Assembly: GCF_040054535.1 (NCBI RefSeq)
Contig: NC_090784.1
Span: 13,369,501-13,433,500, forward strand
DNA from: Antennarius striatus
Taxonomy: Eukaryota > Chordata > Actinopteri > Lophiiformes > Antennariidae
DNA: 64,000 bases
Reading direction: 5' to 3'
Below, one piece after another: positions 1 to 12,264 of the stretch (position 1 is the first letter of the stretch; every line of letters begins with the position of its first letter). Below the pieces are notes generated by a model, which saw nothing but the letters and a program-made list of their open reading frames with translations, searched no databases and was not told the origin of the DNA. The position numbers and the translations under genes were made by a program.

Positions 1-261
1 CCCCTCCTGTGGTGTCTCAAAGGTCTGAGAGAAAACAATACCTCTGAAAATGACCTCTTCCTTTTATTATTACATTTATACTATGCATAGAGGAAAATGT
101 TTCAGAATGCACCTTCCACTTCTGTTGCAGTCTTGATGGTCAATACGCAGAAACAATTTTTAAACGCTTTGTTATGGTGACCTTGACTTTTTTTTTTTTT
201 TTTTTTTTACATTTTTAGACCACAGTCACAAACAAATTCTGAAAATCTGTCATATTCTAAT

Positions 262-351
262 GCAGAGTAAGTTGTTTGCTCATAGACAAACTTCAGAATA
301 CAATTCGCAGAATGAGTTGTTAGCTCATAGACAAACTTCAGAATACAATTC
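262..351. repeat. Two-copy 45-bp tandem duplication
   Basis: Unit 1 (262-306) and unit 2 (307-351) are each 45 bp and end in the same block, ACTTCAGAATACAATTC. I count three mismatches, all in the first 16 bases of the unit. This is a small local duplication with no coding role. Confidence 0.9.
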
Positions 352-900
352 AAAGCCCCCCCCATTACTGTTAGAGAACCAAAACAAGTCAAACATCTCC
401 CTATTTGGGGAAAAGCTTAGCCTGTTGTGCTTTAGATAGGAAGCAGGGGGTGACCATTCAGCACAGAGTGGTCCTGTAGCTGGAGAGGAGCCAGTTCACC
501 TCGTGTGCACTGACTAGGTGTCCTTGAGAAAGACACCAAATCCCTGACTGCTCAAAGTGCCTGACTACACAGCAGCTGACATTCTGACATCTCTTCATAA
601 ATTAATGCATGTCTACAGGTCCTGCGTGTGTGCATGTGTATATATTCTTGGCCTCTGTCCGTGTTTAAAAATACACAGCATGAAAGCATGAAAAAATTCA
701 ATTTTCCTGAGGCGATTTTAATAAAGTGTTTCTTAAACTCCATCCAATCTTCCTGTCTTTTTTGTTTGTCCCCTGAGAGGCAAAAACAAGGCTGAGGGGT
801 CAACACACTTATTTGGTGGGAAAACAATAATAATCCTGCAATACTTCAAAGTCTTTTGGTAAACTTTTCTGTCATTTCCTCTGAATTTGAATTTCCTTGT

Positions 901-1046
<146 letters not shown>

Positions 1047-1643
1047 CTCTTTCAGTCTTTTTGTCTACATGAATTACATATAGATCTGTCAAATTAGTTG
1101 TATTTCACACTGACAGTCATGTTAACACATGGTACTTTGTGGGGTTTAAATGGTGAAAATACAGATTGCTAATCTGTCAATAACAATTTTTTTCTATAAT
1201 CAATTAATCTACTTATGATTTACATATGCTTGATTAAGACTGGAAACAGGAGAAATAGCTACAGCAACAAAACAGGTAGTAGTGGGACACTGTCCAGGTG
1301 GGGTAAAACCCCTCCTGTATCCTTCAACAACAGTGCTCCCTGCAGGTTAAAAAAGCAGGGACAAGGACCAATCCTGGTTTGGATTGAAATGTTGGAGTGC
1401 TGAAAATGTTAACCTACTGGCAACATGGGAGAAAAAGGATCAAAATTCAGAAGAAATGTGCATTGAATATATATTAAATAATAAATATTGAATAATATAG
1501 AGTCAATATATGATGAATGTGTGTGCATGCGTGAGTGCATGCGTCCGTGTGTGTGTGTGAATGCATGCACTTGCACAGAAAAAAACACACAGGCGTAAAC
1601 ATATGCATACATATGCACACATATGTGCATTTGTGTGCATATG

Positions 1644-1680
1644 TGATGGCTTTGCTATGTTCCACATAGCAAAGCCATCA
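1644..1680. repeat. Perfect 17-bp inverted repeat with 3-nt loop
   Basis: Arm 1644-1660 (TGATGGCTTTGCTATGT) and arm 1664-1680 are exact reverse complements separated by TCC. It lies just after a stretch rich in TG and ATGTGCAT repeats. The loop is too short for a normal pre-miRNA. No transposon-like ends are visible around it. Confidence 0.9.
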
Positions 1681-3145
1681 CGCTGTGGTTGGGAGTGGCT
1701 GCAGCATTCCTGACCTCGGTCTTTCATCTCAGATCCTGCAACCAAAGTGACTTTTCAACAGAATCCCTTCAATATCGCACGGCCTAACAAGGTTAGGCAT
1801 TCTCTTTAATAAAACAGAGAGACATCACCAGCACAGCACACAATCTGTTTCAATGGGGATTTCCTCAAAGCTTTGTATGAAAAATCAAAAGGTGACATGA
1901 AGATGTGAACAACAATGTTTTTTTTTAGCTACAAAGCATGAGGAGTCCTGGCTTCAAACGAGCAACCTAGATCTAAGAACATTCGAGAAAGAAAATACTC
2001 CAGGCAATCGTAGATTCTTTTTTTTGTTTGTTTGTTTGTTGACTGCATGTGCCTTTAAATAGATCTGAAGGTCAGGAGTAAAACTTTTTTATCTACTTTC
2101 AGTGAGATAACATCATTGAAAGCAAAATGGGAGAATTTTGTAGAATGTGTTTATGTCACCTCAAAAGGCGCTAGATTTTCAGTTCTGGAAACAAATGGGG
2201 TGGTAACCCTTTCACACCTATCTGGCCACAGAGACCTCTAAGGAGACTGTGTCCTTAGATATCCAGTCAGTGTGTCCAATCTCTGTGTAATTCCTGGATC
2301 CGTTTGTTCTGCACATTTCACGCTAAGTGGGGAGGGGTTGAGGCCATGGCCTCCTGCCGTCACATAACTCACAGGACGGGCTAAGAGAGGTGGCAGGTAA
2401 CCAGATGAAAGATAACAACAAAGAGATGTTTGGCATGACGCATGACGGGACAGGCAGGACCTGTGGATGGTGTGTTGGCATGGACTGACATCCAGCGCGC
2501 CTGTGAAGTCTGACGTTTGTCTGTTTCTACCATCAGGGAAGAAGGCCCCTCCCTGTGATAGTTAAATGACAATTTTCCCGTTAGGCTGGGCATACCAAGA
2601 ACTCGAAAGTACAGCTCATTTATCACCCTCACTGATTTCACCATGCAGATTTGACAGATCAGGATCAGGCTGGGGGGGGCACTCTCCATGGTGCCTGTCA
2701 GTGGGCATTTTCATATTCACTGTGAAGAGACCTTTTTCAAGTAAAAATAAACCATATAATAGGAAGCCTTCAGACCATATTTTGTTAACTGACTCTAAAG
2801 ATTTTAAAAATACAAATTGAGGTAATGAATAGGTGTCTTTGGAAAAGGGCATGTATATAAATCCATCTTGAATACTCTAGGTGGGAGTCTTAAGTCGACT
2901 GATTTTTCATCCGCGGAAAAGGTCTCACAAGGACAAGAATGATTCATCTCTCCAAATCCATTCAGACATGAAGTGAAAACAAATGCAGAGTGCATAAGGG
3001 GTCTAGGGTGGGGCTGGATGGATAACACCAGGATGAACCCACTAAGCACTGTGCCTAAGCTGCAAAAGATTCCCCCTCTGGGCCACCATTCAATAAGAGA
3101 CCTTACAGAAATACTCCTCACAGATGCACCTCTACTCCTTTATTC

Positions 3146-3174
3146 CCAAATAAAGTATATTTCTTCTTCTTCAA
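3146..3174 (+). repeat. LINE-like 3' tail fragment (AATAAAGTAT + TTC repeats)
   Basis: The motif AATAAAGTATATTTCTTCTT resembles the tail at 28,329-28,395. It is probably a very short 5'-truncated copy of the same retroelement 3' end. The call rests on that one similarity. Confidence 0.4.
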
Positions 3175-6100
3175 TCCATCCCAGACCACTATCTACGCTG
3201 TGGGAACACGTTTCACTTTCTCACCATGTCAGACAGATACATCATTAGGCTGTTTTACAGATGGATAACACTTGTTCCCAGTACCGCTTTGAACAGACTG
3301 GAGGTGAATAATTACTAATTGCAAAGGGAAAAAAGTAGAAACAACAAACTGAGGAAGCAAGGGAAACTGTATTTAATTTAAGAGTTGTTTTGTGACACAT
3401 GGACAACATCAGATTGTATGGTCCATGTCTGTTGTACAGTCGCTCTCTTGCTTCAGCTGCAGCAGCAGCGGCCAAGAACACCAGAATAAATAAAAGTGGT
3501 TTGTTACAAAACAATGAGATAAAGACCAGGACTGAATTCCCAGGAATATTTCTGAAAACACATAGAACAGTAATCAACAGCAGAGCTTTGGGGTCATATC
3601 AAAAAAAAAATTGTATTACTTACATTGCAGAGACATAAGGTAATAATGCATTTCATCAGTGATTTCAGAGGCCAGAAGAGGACTAAGAAAACATAATGAA
3701 GTAGGTCCGCTCAGTAGGTCTGCTCAGCAAAGTCTGAGAGATGAGAGATTTCCAATATCACATGTTGTGATTCTGCCAGTTTAATAAGCCCCACAACTCC
3801 TGACCACCCCAGGGGTGGTTTCTACACGGTAAGCTGCTGTTGTACCATCCTGTTCGTCATTCAGTCATCATTTAGCTCATTTAGTCTCATGACAGTTTGA
3901 CCTCAGTACTGAGAACCTATCTCTGGGATTGGAATGACATTAGTGTCATTATTAGCTTGAGAGTTACTCAAGGAAAATAATATCTGCCTAAAGTCAGCCT
4001 TCTTCCAGATCTAATCAGTGACAAGTGTATTATTGTGATTTGTTATGTGTAGTGAATTTTCTGTGTATTAAAACTAGAGCACCATATCTGAAATATTCCT
4101 TCAATCCAGATCAGATCGTCACCTGCTGTACAGAACTGAAGGAGAAAAATGTCTTCAAGCTTTCCTATAAGTCCAGTTAACTTTATTCAATACAGAGTCC
4201 ATTACCTGGGATGTTTGAAGTCTTGCAATTGTCTGTGTAGTAAAAAATTCGGTATCCAAATGATGATCTGGATCAACAGGTAAATCTAATGGATTATTCC
4301 TTGGGTGATACCCATCCTCACCAAAATATGTCATATAAATCTATCCTTAACTTTTTGAGCGATCCTGCTCCAAGGCAGACATAGAGACAGACAGCAACAA
4401 AAATATCACCTTCATAGCTAGGAAAAATAAACTTTACAAGAGATAAATGTATCAAAAAAGGTAAGGTATAAAGATGTATTAATGCAAGAAAATATAACTG
4501 ATTAAATCTCAGACCAATGAACATGGCTATGTTACTATATTTGATGTGGATTGTGATAAAAAGTTGATAGAAATCTTGAGAACCTTTTATAAATTAACAC
4601 TGTGTTACATCCTGCCAGGTAACTTTACCATATGGATGAAGGAAAGAGAACAATGAGCCACTGCAGAAAAGAAACCAGCACCTTCCTCTAGGCATCAACA
4701 ACACCCCTCCTCCCACAAAAAAACTCACTGACCCAGTCTAAGAGAACTGTCAAGCCCAGTCCTGAAACTCTTCTTTTAATAGGGAACGTAGCATCCAAAT
4801 ATAGCTTCCTAGCCTCTACATCTCCTGATATGCAACAGGTTCTTCGGGTTCAGCTACCAGCAGTTAATTTTGGCTGACTGCCATGTGGTCATTTACTATT
4901 AAACATCATAACTACACAAAATAAATCATAACTATGCAGCAGAGTGCACACTGTTGCCTGGTAACCTGATGCTAGATAGGGGTTCATCTCATTATGGAAC
5001 AGAAAACAGAGAGCTGATAATAGATCCTGGACCACACAAAAAATAGCTTTGAGTGTCAACAAGCATGGTCAACATGAAGCTTACAAATGTTTGAAGAGAA
5101 ATATGTGCTCAAGAAAGACATCCATCTTTTCAATCTGTGGGTTATTTGAGTGTTTCTGTAATTGCAACCACTGTCAAAATTCTAAATATATGATTCATCT
5201 GTCATTTCTCAAGTGAAGCAGAAGACTGACAGCTTATTTCAAAGTGTAAAATCCAGCTGGAGAACACATAATGAGGACTGGTGATGGCTGCTGGGAATTA
5301 ATAACTAAAGCTGTTTTCAGTCTTCTGAATCATACAGAATTATGCAAATGTGCTCAGGTTATGTGCAGTATGAAAGAATGGTAAGAGTTTTACATAAGGT
5401 AGCATCCCAAGCACACATTATTTATGACTCAATGGTTTGCACACACAGAAGTTGTTATCCCAAAAATGTCCCAAAAGGCAATAGTTGTCCATTATCAATT
5501 TGGTCTGTCAAGTGTCACATATTTGTCTGTTGTTACAGTGTGTCTACAGCCTGGTTAAATCCCAGTGGCACAATGTATAAAACATAAACATGACAGAATT
5601 TTATCATATGATCCTTCAGTCTGAAGTATTGATGTATTTATGTTTGAACTGAATTAGATGCTAACCACACAGTTTAAAGATTGTCAGATGGGGAACACAG
5701 GGCTGGGAATGTTATGGAATATGTAACAAAAATGTGTTTGGAAAATTTCCCATATAAACTAGGAAATTGGCAAAGGTTGAATAACATAAGTATTAATGGG
5801 TGTGGATAAGGTGTCCCTGAAAAGTTCAATAGTTGATAGTCACCACTCTGTAAAAACATTTATGTGTCATATACTGTCTGTCTGACTATTACGGCTCAAC
5901 GATTACGGTAACTATAAATCTATCAAATATGCCATTTAGAACTTTTTACAGAACTAATTTGCTCATGACTATTGATTTGAAGTGATCAGTACTCCCCCTA
6001 TGTGTGTATTTAAAAATTTGTCCTTAAAAGGATATTTTGTGTTCAGACATGTGAGCATTAAGCCTTATTCTCTCAACATGAAGATAAAGAATAATATCCA

Positions 6101-7396
6101 AGAATGACCCACCATTATTCAGTCTTCAGTTCCATGAACTTATTATTTTTAAATCAAAATCAGATGAACTGTTGCGGGAGAGTGATTCTGTGAAAGTGTG
6201 AAGGTGTGAAGTCCAGTATGACATGCAACCTTTTCATAAAAAAACACTGTACTGTTTAATCAACTACTGTAGTCATGTGGTTAAAATGTTATTTATAAAA
6301 GCTACAAGTGATGTCATATTCTGAGAAAATGAACGTTTGCAATCTCCTTGAGTGATTTTAGTGTCATTAATGCATTAATATCATAGGTCCCTGTGATGAT
6401 TTCATCCTGTTGACGTATCATGACTGCATTTGACAAAAAAAATCTCTATAACTCAAATTAACGGTGACTTTATTTTTGGGATTAAGCCATTTCATTGACA
6501 GATGTTCCTGGTTTCTGAATTAGACCACCCTACTGCATATACCAGTAAATGGGAAGCATAAATATTACTATTCATACACTGGGATGTACTGACAACCCTA
6601 TTTCTGAGAAATACAGTGGCCTGTTCACAAAGCAAACAAACCTGCTGCTATTCTACCACATGACTGTCATTCTTCTATACGTATTTTAATATGCATTCAC
6701 TCATGCACACATCTGGCCAAACACACACCCTGTACTCACACTGGCTTAGAATTGTGTTTTTCTAATAGTTTCTTTGGGTCCGTTTGAGACAGAAGATTGG
6801 CTCAGTCGTTTTGTCATGTCATACCTTACATCACCCGCCACAAAACACCACAGTGCTCCTTCTGTGCAATTTGTGCCGCGTGACACGAAGGCTGCTTTCA
6901 CACTGTCATGGTCAGGCAGGGATTGCACACAAACACAGGAAACAAATCCACAGTGACAAAAAGTAATTCATCACTTTCATCACTTCAGCTGTGAAAAAAA
7001 AAGGAAAAGGCATTGTATTCACTCCACTTTGATAGACAAGCTCACTATCACTTCTTACGTCATCCATGCTAGAAGGTGGGTGAATATTCTGCCCAGTCTG
7101 TCCAATTATTTAAAAAGTGCAAATCTGCAAAGCACAAACTTAAGGACATCAGTAATCCACTACAGAGTAGATGTAATAAATTGCATCACTCAACATGCCT
7201 ATTCTAGGAATATGCCGAGCAATAGTACATAAGACCATCTTATTAGGCCCAACAAATAATACTCAGACGCCTGCCAAGATTTGTTCTAACAAAAATTATG
7301 AGAATGTTGTCTCATTAACACATTCGTTGGTACTACAAAATTATGTGTTAGGCTAAGTGTAAGGTGCTGTTAAAATGACTGTCTCTCCCTGACACA

Positions 7397-7432
7397 GCTC
7401 AGATGGTACCTGCCCCCTCAAGCCATCTGAGC
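7397..7432. repeat. 10-bp inverted repeat
   Basis: GCTCAGATGG (7397-7406) and CCATCTGAGC (7423-7432) are exact reverse complements around a 16-nt spacer. It is a possible hairpin in otherwise featureless upstream DNA. No function can be assigned. Confidence 0.7.
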
Positions 7433-8195
7433 AGTACAGACATCTGTGAGCATTAACCTGCCAAGAACAAGTCCAATGTAAAAATATTATAAATGTTCTG
7501 AAATGGAAAGACAGCTGAAGGGTCCTTTGGAGGGGCTGTGAATGGTTTTCATGTCAGGCATTAGCACTGTTTTTCTTGTGTCGCTGCATGAAAATGTTGT
7601 GTGTACATTGCAGTGTCTGTGGTTCTTGTGCTTTCTTATTGCTTTGGTCAGAAGAGAATGAAACGCAATTACCTTATGACATCTGTGGCGCAAACACCAA
7701 TCACAAAGCTGTCATACAAGGGGGGACTCACATTTCACACGTAACACACACCTGCTAAAAGTTTTTTGGAAAGACAGAGTACTGCAGACAACAACCAAAT
7801 TGGAGCCCTCTTTACGACAGCTGCACTATCAATTAACTTTCATGTTGTTACTGGCATATGAAAAGATATTTCAGAAAATAAGCTTCTTACATTTGGCTCT
7901 GTCACAGCTTGTCTTCATCTATGTGTGTTTGCAGTCATGGCTCATTGTTGCCTGCAAAAATAAAAAAGATAAAAAGAACATAGATGCAGATTCTGACATG
8001 CATTTGTCACACACATAACTGTACACAGTAGTATGCAATTGTGTATTTACCTAAATTGATTCTGAATATGGTCAGCGCATATGAAATTATAGAAAAGAAG
8101 TGCAGGTGTATGTAAAAGTAGAAAAATGTTAAGCACAAAATATGTTGGCAAAAGTAAAGCGATATACAGCAGTTCTGTTGCAGTAAGCATTAAAA

Positions 8196-8485
8196 TCCAT
8201 CCATCCATCCATCACTGCAACATGTGTGTAGTAGTATGTATACCTAGAATGAGTGACTTACAATCCGCCCTGGGGGTCACGGGTCTGCTGGAGCCTATTC
8301 CAGCTGGGTCAGGGCAAAAGGAAGGGTACACCCTGAATGAGACGCCAAATCAGCGCGGAAAGAAAGTCAATTCACATTCACAATCACACCTACGAACAAT
8401 TTGAGGTTACCAATTCACCTCAGCTACATGTTTTTGGAAGGGAACCCGAAGAGAACCCACGCAGACACGGGAAAAACATAGGAAT
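8196..8485 (+). repeat. Dispersed teleost repeat (ATCC-rich start)
   Basis: It begins with ATCC tandem units (about 8196-8212). Blocks characteristic of a very common fish repeat follow: GGGGGTCACGGG, CTGGAGCCTATTCCAGCTGG, GGGTACACCCTGAATG, then TTCACATTCACAATCACACC and AGAGAACCCACGCAGACACG. Partial copies occur in this window at about 26,866-26,975 (same orientation) and 61,785-61,990 (opposite orientation). The superfamily is not certain from sequence alone. Confidence 0.8.
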
Positions 8486-11400
8486 GAGTCAAACACACAG
8501 CATCACCGTGCCGGCCAAAAAATAAGTTGCGGATGCACGAGGAATAATGTTGATAGAAGCATGGAAGATCAAGTTTAAAAGTCCACTATTTTTCTTTTAT
8601 TGCATAAATAAATGTTTTAAAATTAGATGAAATGAACGAGATGCACTTCCCAAAACATTGCAGGAGACGTCTAAAAGAATGCACAAGATCATTTAAGCGA
8701 AGATGGCGCCACCCACTGGTCGTTCTCGGGAACTCCCCTGCCCATAGGATGTGGTTGTTCCTTTCTCTTCGGTTACTATTGGATAAACAATATGCTGATA
8801 AAATTTATTTCACTATGTCCAGTTCACAGTAACAAATTTCAGTTATGTAAAAATGACAAAGCAATTGTCACAGTTAGTTCCTAAGTTCAAAGCTAAGAAG
8901 GAGCAATAAGCTGTGAACCTACCAACTGGGCACTTTCCCACTCCTCTCGTTACATGACTGCTTAGTGGTAAAAAAAGAGGAGAAGCTTTTATCTCAACCA
9001 GGAGCAAGGCCTGCGTGATTAGCACAGATTATATGCAGATTTGTCATCGTCATAAATCTACAGCTGTCCACGGTCTCACATTTTTATTTGTCACTTCAAA
9101 GCATTTTTCGGTGCCTCTCCTTAGTTTACTGATTGGCCCAGAGGACAAATGTCTTCTCTTTAGGAGAAGAACAAAGTACCTCTCTGGTATCTGTTCACCT
9201 GTTTCCCACATCACTGCTCATCAAATCCACAACGTGTTTGAATGTTCATGTCCTTCTCCGTCCTGTTGGGTCTCATTCAGTATAGAGATGAATGCTTTAT
9301 GAAATATTTGGAGCCTTGTCTTATTTCTATTTATGCTTCACTCACTATGGCTATTCCTCCTTTTTTACATTTAAAAGACTGTATTTGACAAGGACTTGGC
9401 TTTATCTCCTACTTACGTGGTCTCTGACTCTACATAGACACATCAGTGGTGGGAAACAGTGAGGTGAAATTCTCTCTTCTCCTATCTTGCCACTGTCTTA
9501 CAGCAGCTGGGAATGACTCAGTGGGTGACACCACTTTCATCCAAGGACCCCAGCTGTCCAGCTGTTTGCTATCCCTCATCCTGACAGCTGAACAGACAGG
9601 GTCGCAGCGCAACATCAAAAAATCTGAGGGATGATCCTGCATGCATGTCACTGTGGATGTCTCATCGTTATGCAGACTTCCACAGATGGCACCTGGACGC
9701 TAAAGGCCATGTCATTTCACAGTAAGGGGACCAGCTAAGCATGTCATGATCTTTGCAGTCTTCACAAATATGTAGACATCCAACTGAAAGAATATTTTCT
9801 ATTGCATTCACTGTAGCGGAATATTTTGAGAAGCAGCAACCTTATAAAGTGTCGCCGTAAAATAGCTGGGGTTGCACTAGGAGGATGTGTCCTTAAGGAT
9901 TTCTATGACTCCTATGAAAAACTTCAGAAAATCATTTCTATAAAATTTAATAAAAAGATTTATGCCGTTCAAGCCCTGTTAAAGGGTGAATGCATGTGAC
10001 TTAGAGGCAAGCACTCTTACATGCAGAGTAAAGATTCCGAAAGGGGCACACTAATATTTGATAATTTGTCTTTGCAGGGTTTTTTTTATTATGTATTCAT
10101 TTTACAACATTATTCTGTTTGGATGACATAGAGGAAAGAATTAAACATATTTTTAGGATAATATTTGAGAGAAGAAACCTCATAAAATCTTCGAAAACCT
10201 TCAGTGGAAAATAAAGGAGGTTCAGGACAGACCTGTTAACATGAAGGGTGTAAACACGCAGTCGGTTTTTAAGAGGAGTGAAGGTATGTGGCTGTCCATC
10301 TGTTTTCTCCATTTATGCATTTACATCTTTGTCTTCTGTTTCTCCTCTGCTTAATTTAATTTGTGGGAACAACTCTCCAACTTAGCTTCCCCAGTGAGAA
10401 AGTATTCTTGCTGAGGTTACCGTGGTCTTTAGGGGGCTTAGGGACAGATTCAGTAGGATTACCCACAGCAAAGGCGACCAACTTACATCCAAAATCATCA
10501 GCATAGCTGCCACAACCTCTTCTCTCTCTCCTTGTATCCAATGCCTTGAAACATGAGAATGTCCTGGAAAGTTGCCCTGTGAGCACAACCCACATTCTTT
10601 CACAAGACCCCCACTAACTCCTTCAATCAAAATGCTGTAAAAATTTGCCACATGACTTTTTCTTGATAGCACACAAGCCACTTGGTTGACAGTAGTCATC
10701 TGCTTGCAGCAGCCATATTAAACAGGTTACAGTAGCTGATGGTAATGCCATGTTTCCATAGGGAAGTGGCTTAAATATAGTTAACAAACTGTCTATGAAA
10801 CATCTACTGTTTCAATAGGTTGTTGCTGCTCTCAATGTTTTGACATTGCAGCAATTGCACAATCATTACATTACAATATGAACCGTTAAAATCTGTTTAA
10901 ACTAAATAGAATTTAGTTCACATAGATTAACTATGTAAATATGTATATGTGTTTTGTGAAACACACTGCAGTGCACACGATAGTCAAGTGCCACAGACGT
11001 CCATACCAAAGTATGATTAATATTCCTAAATTTTTTGATTACACGTAAGTTTACAATTCTATCTGGATAAAATTTCTTCATACGACCCAGCGTGTATTTA
11101 CAATCAGTTACATAATTATTTTAATGAGTTAATATTTTTAAGAGGTTATGTACACATCCTATCATCACAAAAGGCGTTTTTTGATATTTTGACAATCTTA
11201 AGCAACACATTTATTTATTTTTGTTTCAATCCTGATTCCTCATGTATATCTGTAATTTACCAGAATTAATAGTGACATTTTTATAACTTTTTAAAAACTC
11301 TTCTTGAACAAACTCTTACATTAATCAGACATGGATATCCCATTTCATCCCAAGTAAATTCGTGGTTGTGAGGGAGGGTCACTAGAGGGCCGTGTTCCAC

Positions 11401-11983
11401 CACATTTTGGTGTTAGATCAAAAACTCGGGAGTTAGAAACCATCAGTCTGCAGATTTGTATAAACTTACTTTTTCCTTATATTTTATTTTTGACGCTACT
11501 TTATATGTTTAATATCCAAGGTAAACACAGGTTGTCATTGTAAAATATTCCATTCTCTGGATATCTCTGCGCAAAAGTTCAAAGCTCCCCTAAATATCAC
11601 CCACGATAGTAATCAAGTATTAAGGTTTATGACTGCATATTTCAGTGGCAGTGACAGTCTGCCCTGGTAAATATATATTTCCAAAGGGACCGGCTGCCAT
11701 GAGATCATTAATGGTTTGACCCCCGTGGGTCCACTACTTATTCTGCGGCCATTGGGAGAATTATTCTCGAATTTTGTGCAACTTCAGACGAGTTACGATG
11801 TGTAAATAAAATATTACACAGCTGTAAGAGAATCACCAGAACTTTATTTATTAAGTACAACCGAGCATGGCTCTTGCATATACAGAATTTATTGCATATT
11901 TGATATTTAGTTTTTCATCGCAACATCTCGCTATCTATGTAATATTCAACAGTGCGTCTGTCACAGATGGCTGTTAATAACAA

Positions 11984-12264
11984 CCAATCACCATCTCGCT
12001 TTCTTGGACGTAAAACGCGTACGACCAATCGTAACGTACCTTATTGGAAGGTGGAGTATCGTGGCGGCAATGTTATGGAGTTTCCGCTATCCTTCTGCTT
12101 CCTTGCCATCAGGTTAGAAGGCTAGCAAGCGAGCTAAGGTAGCGTCATTCAAGGCCTCCAATAATAGATCAGCGGGACAGTTACCCAAGATCAGACACTG
12201 CTATTCGGAAGGAGATACATTTTCCTTTATGAATCTGCATGAGAACACTTAAAATCCCTGAAAT
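11984..12264 (+). promoter_or_regulatory. ankrd28: ankrd28 proximal promoter and 5' leader
   Basis: Three CCAAT boxes cluster upstream of the first coding exon: CCAAT at 11,984 and 12,025, and its inverse ATTGG at 12,043. This is the spacing style of NF-Y-driven, TATA-less promoters. The stretch has more CpG (ACGCGTACG, GGCGGC) than the AT-rich DNA before it. The transcription start is probably near 12,060-12,120, but this is inferred from position only. Confidence 0.6.

Noticed and set aside
1644-1680. Perfect hairpin as a miRNA precursor
   Set aside because: A 17-bp stem with a 3-nt loop is too short for normal Drosha/Dicer processing.
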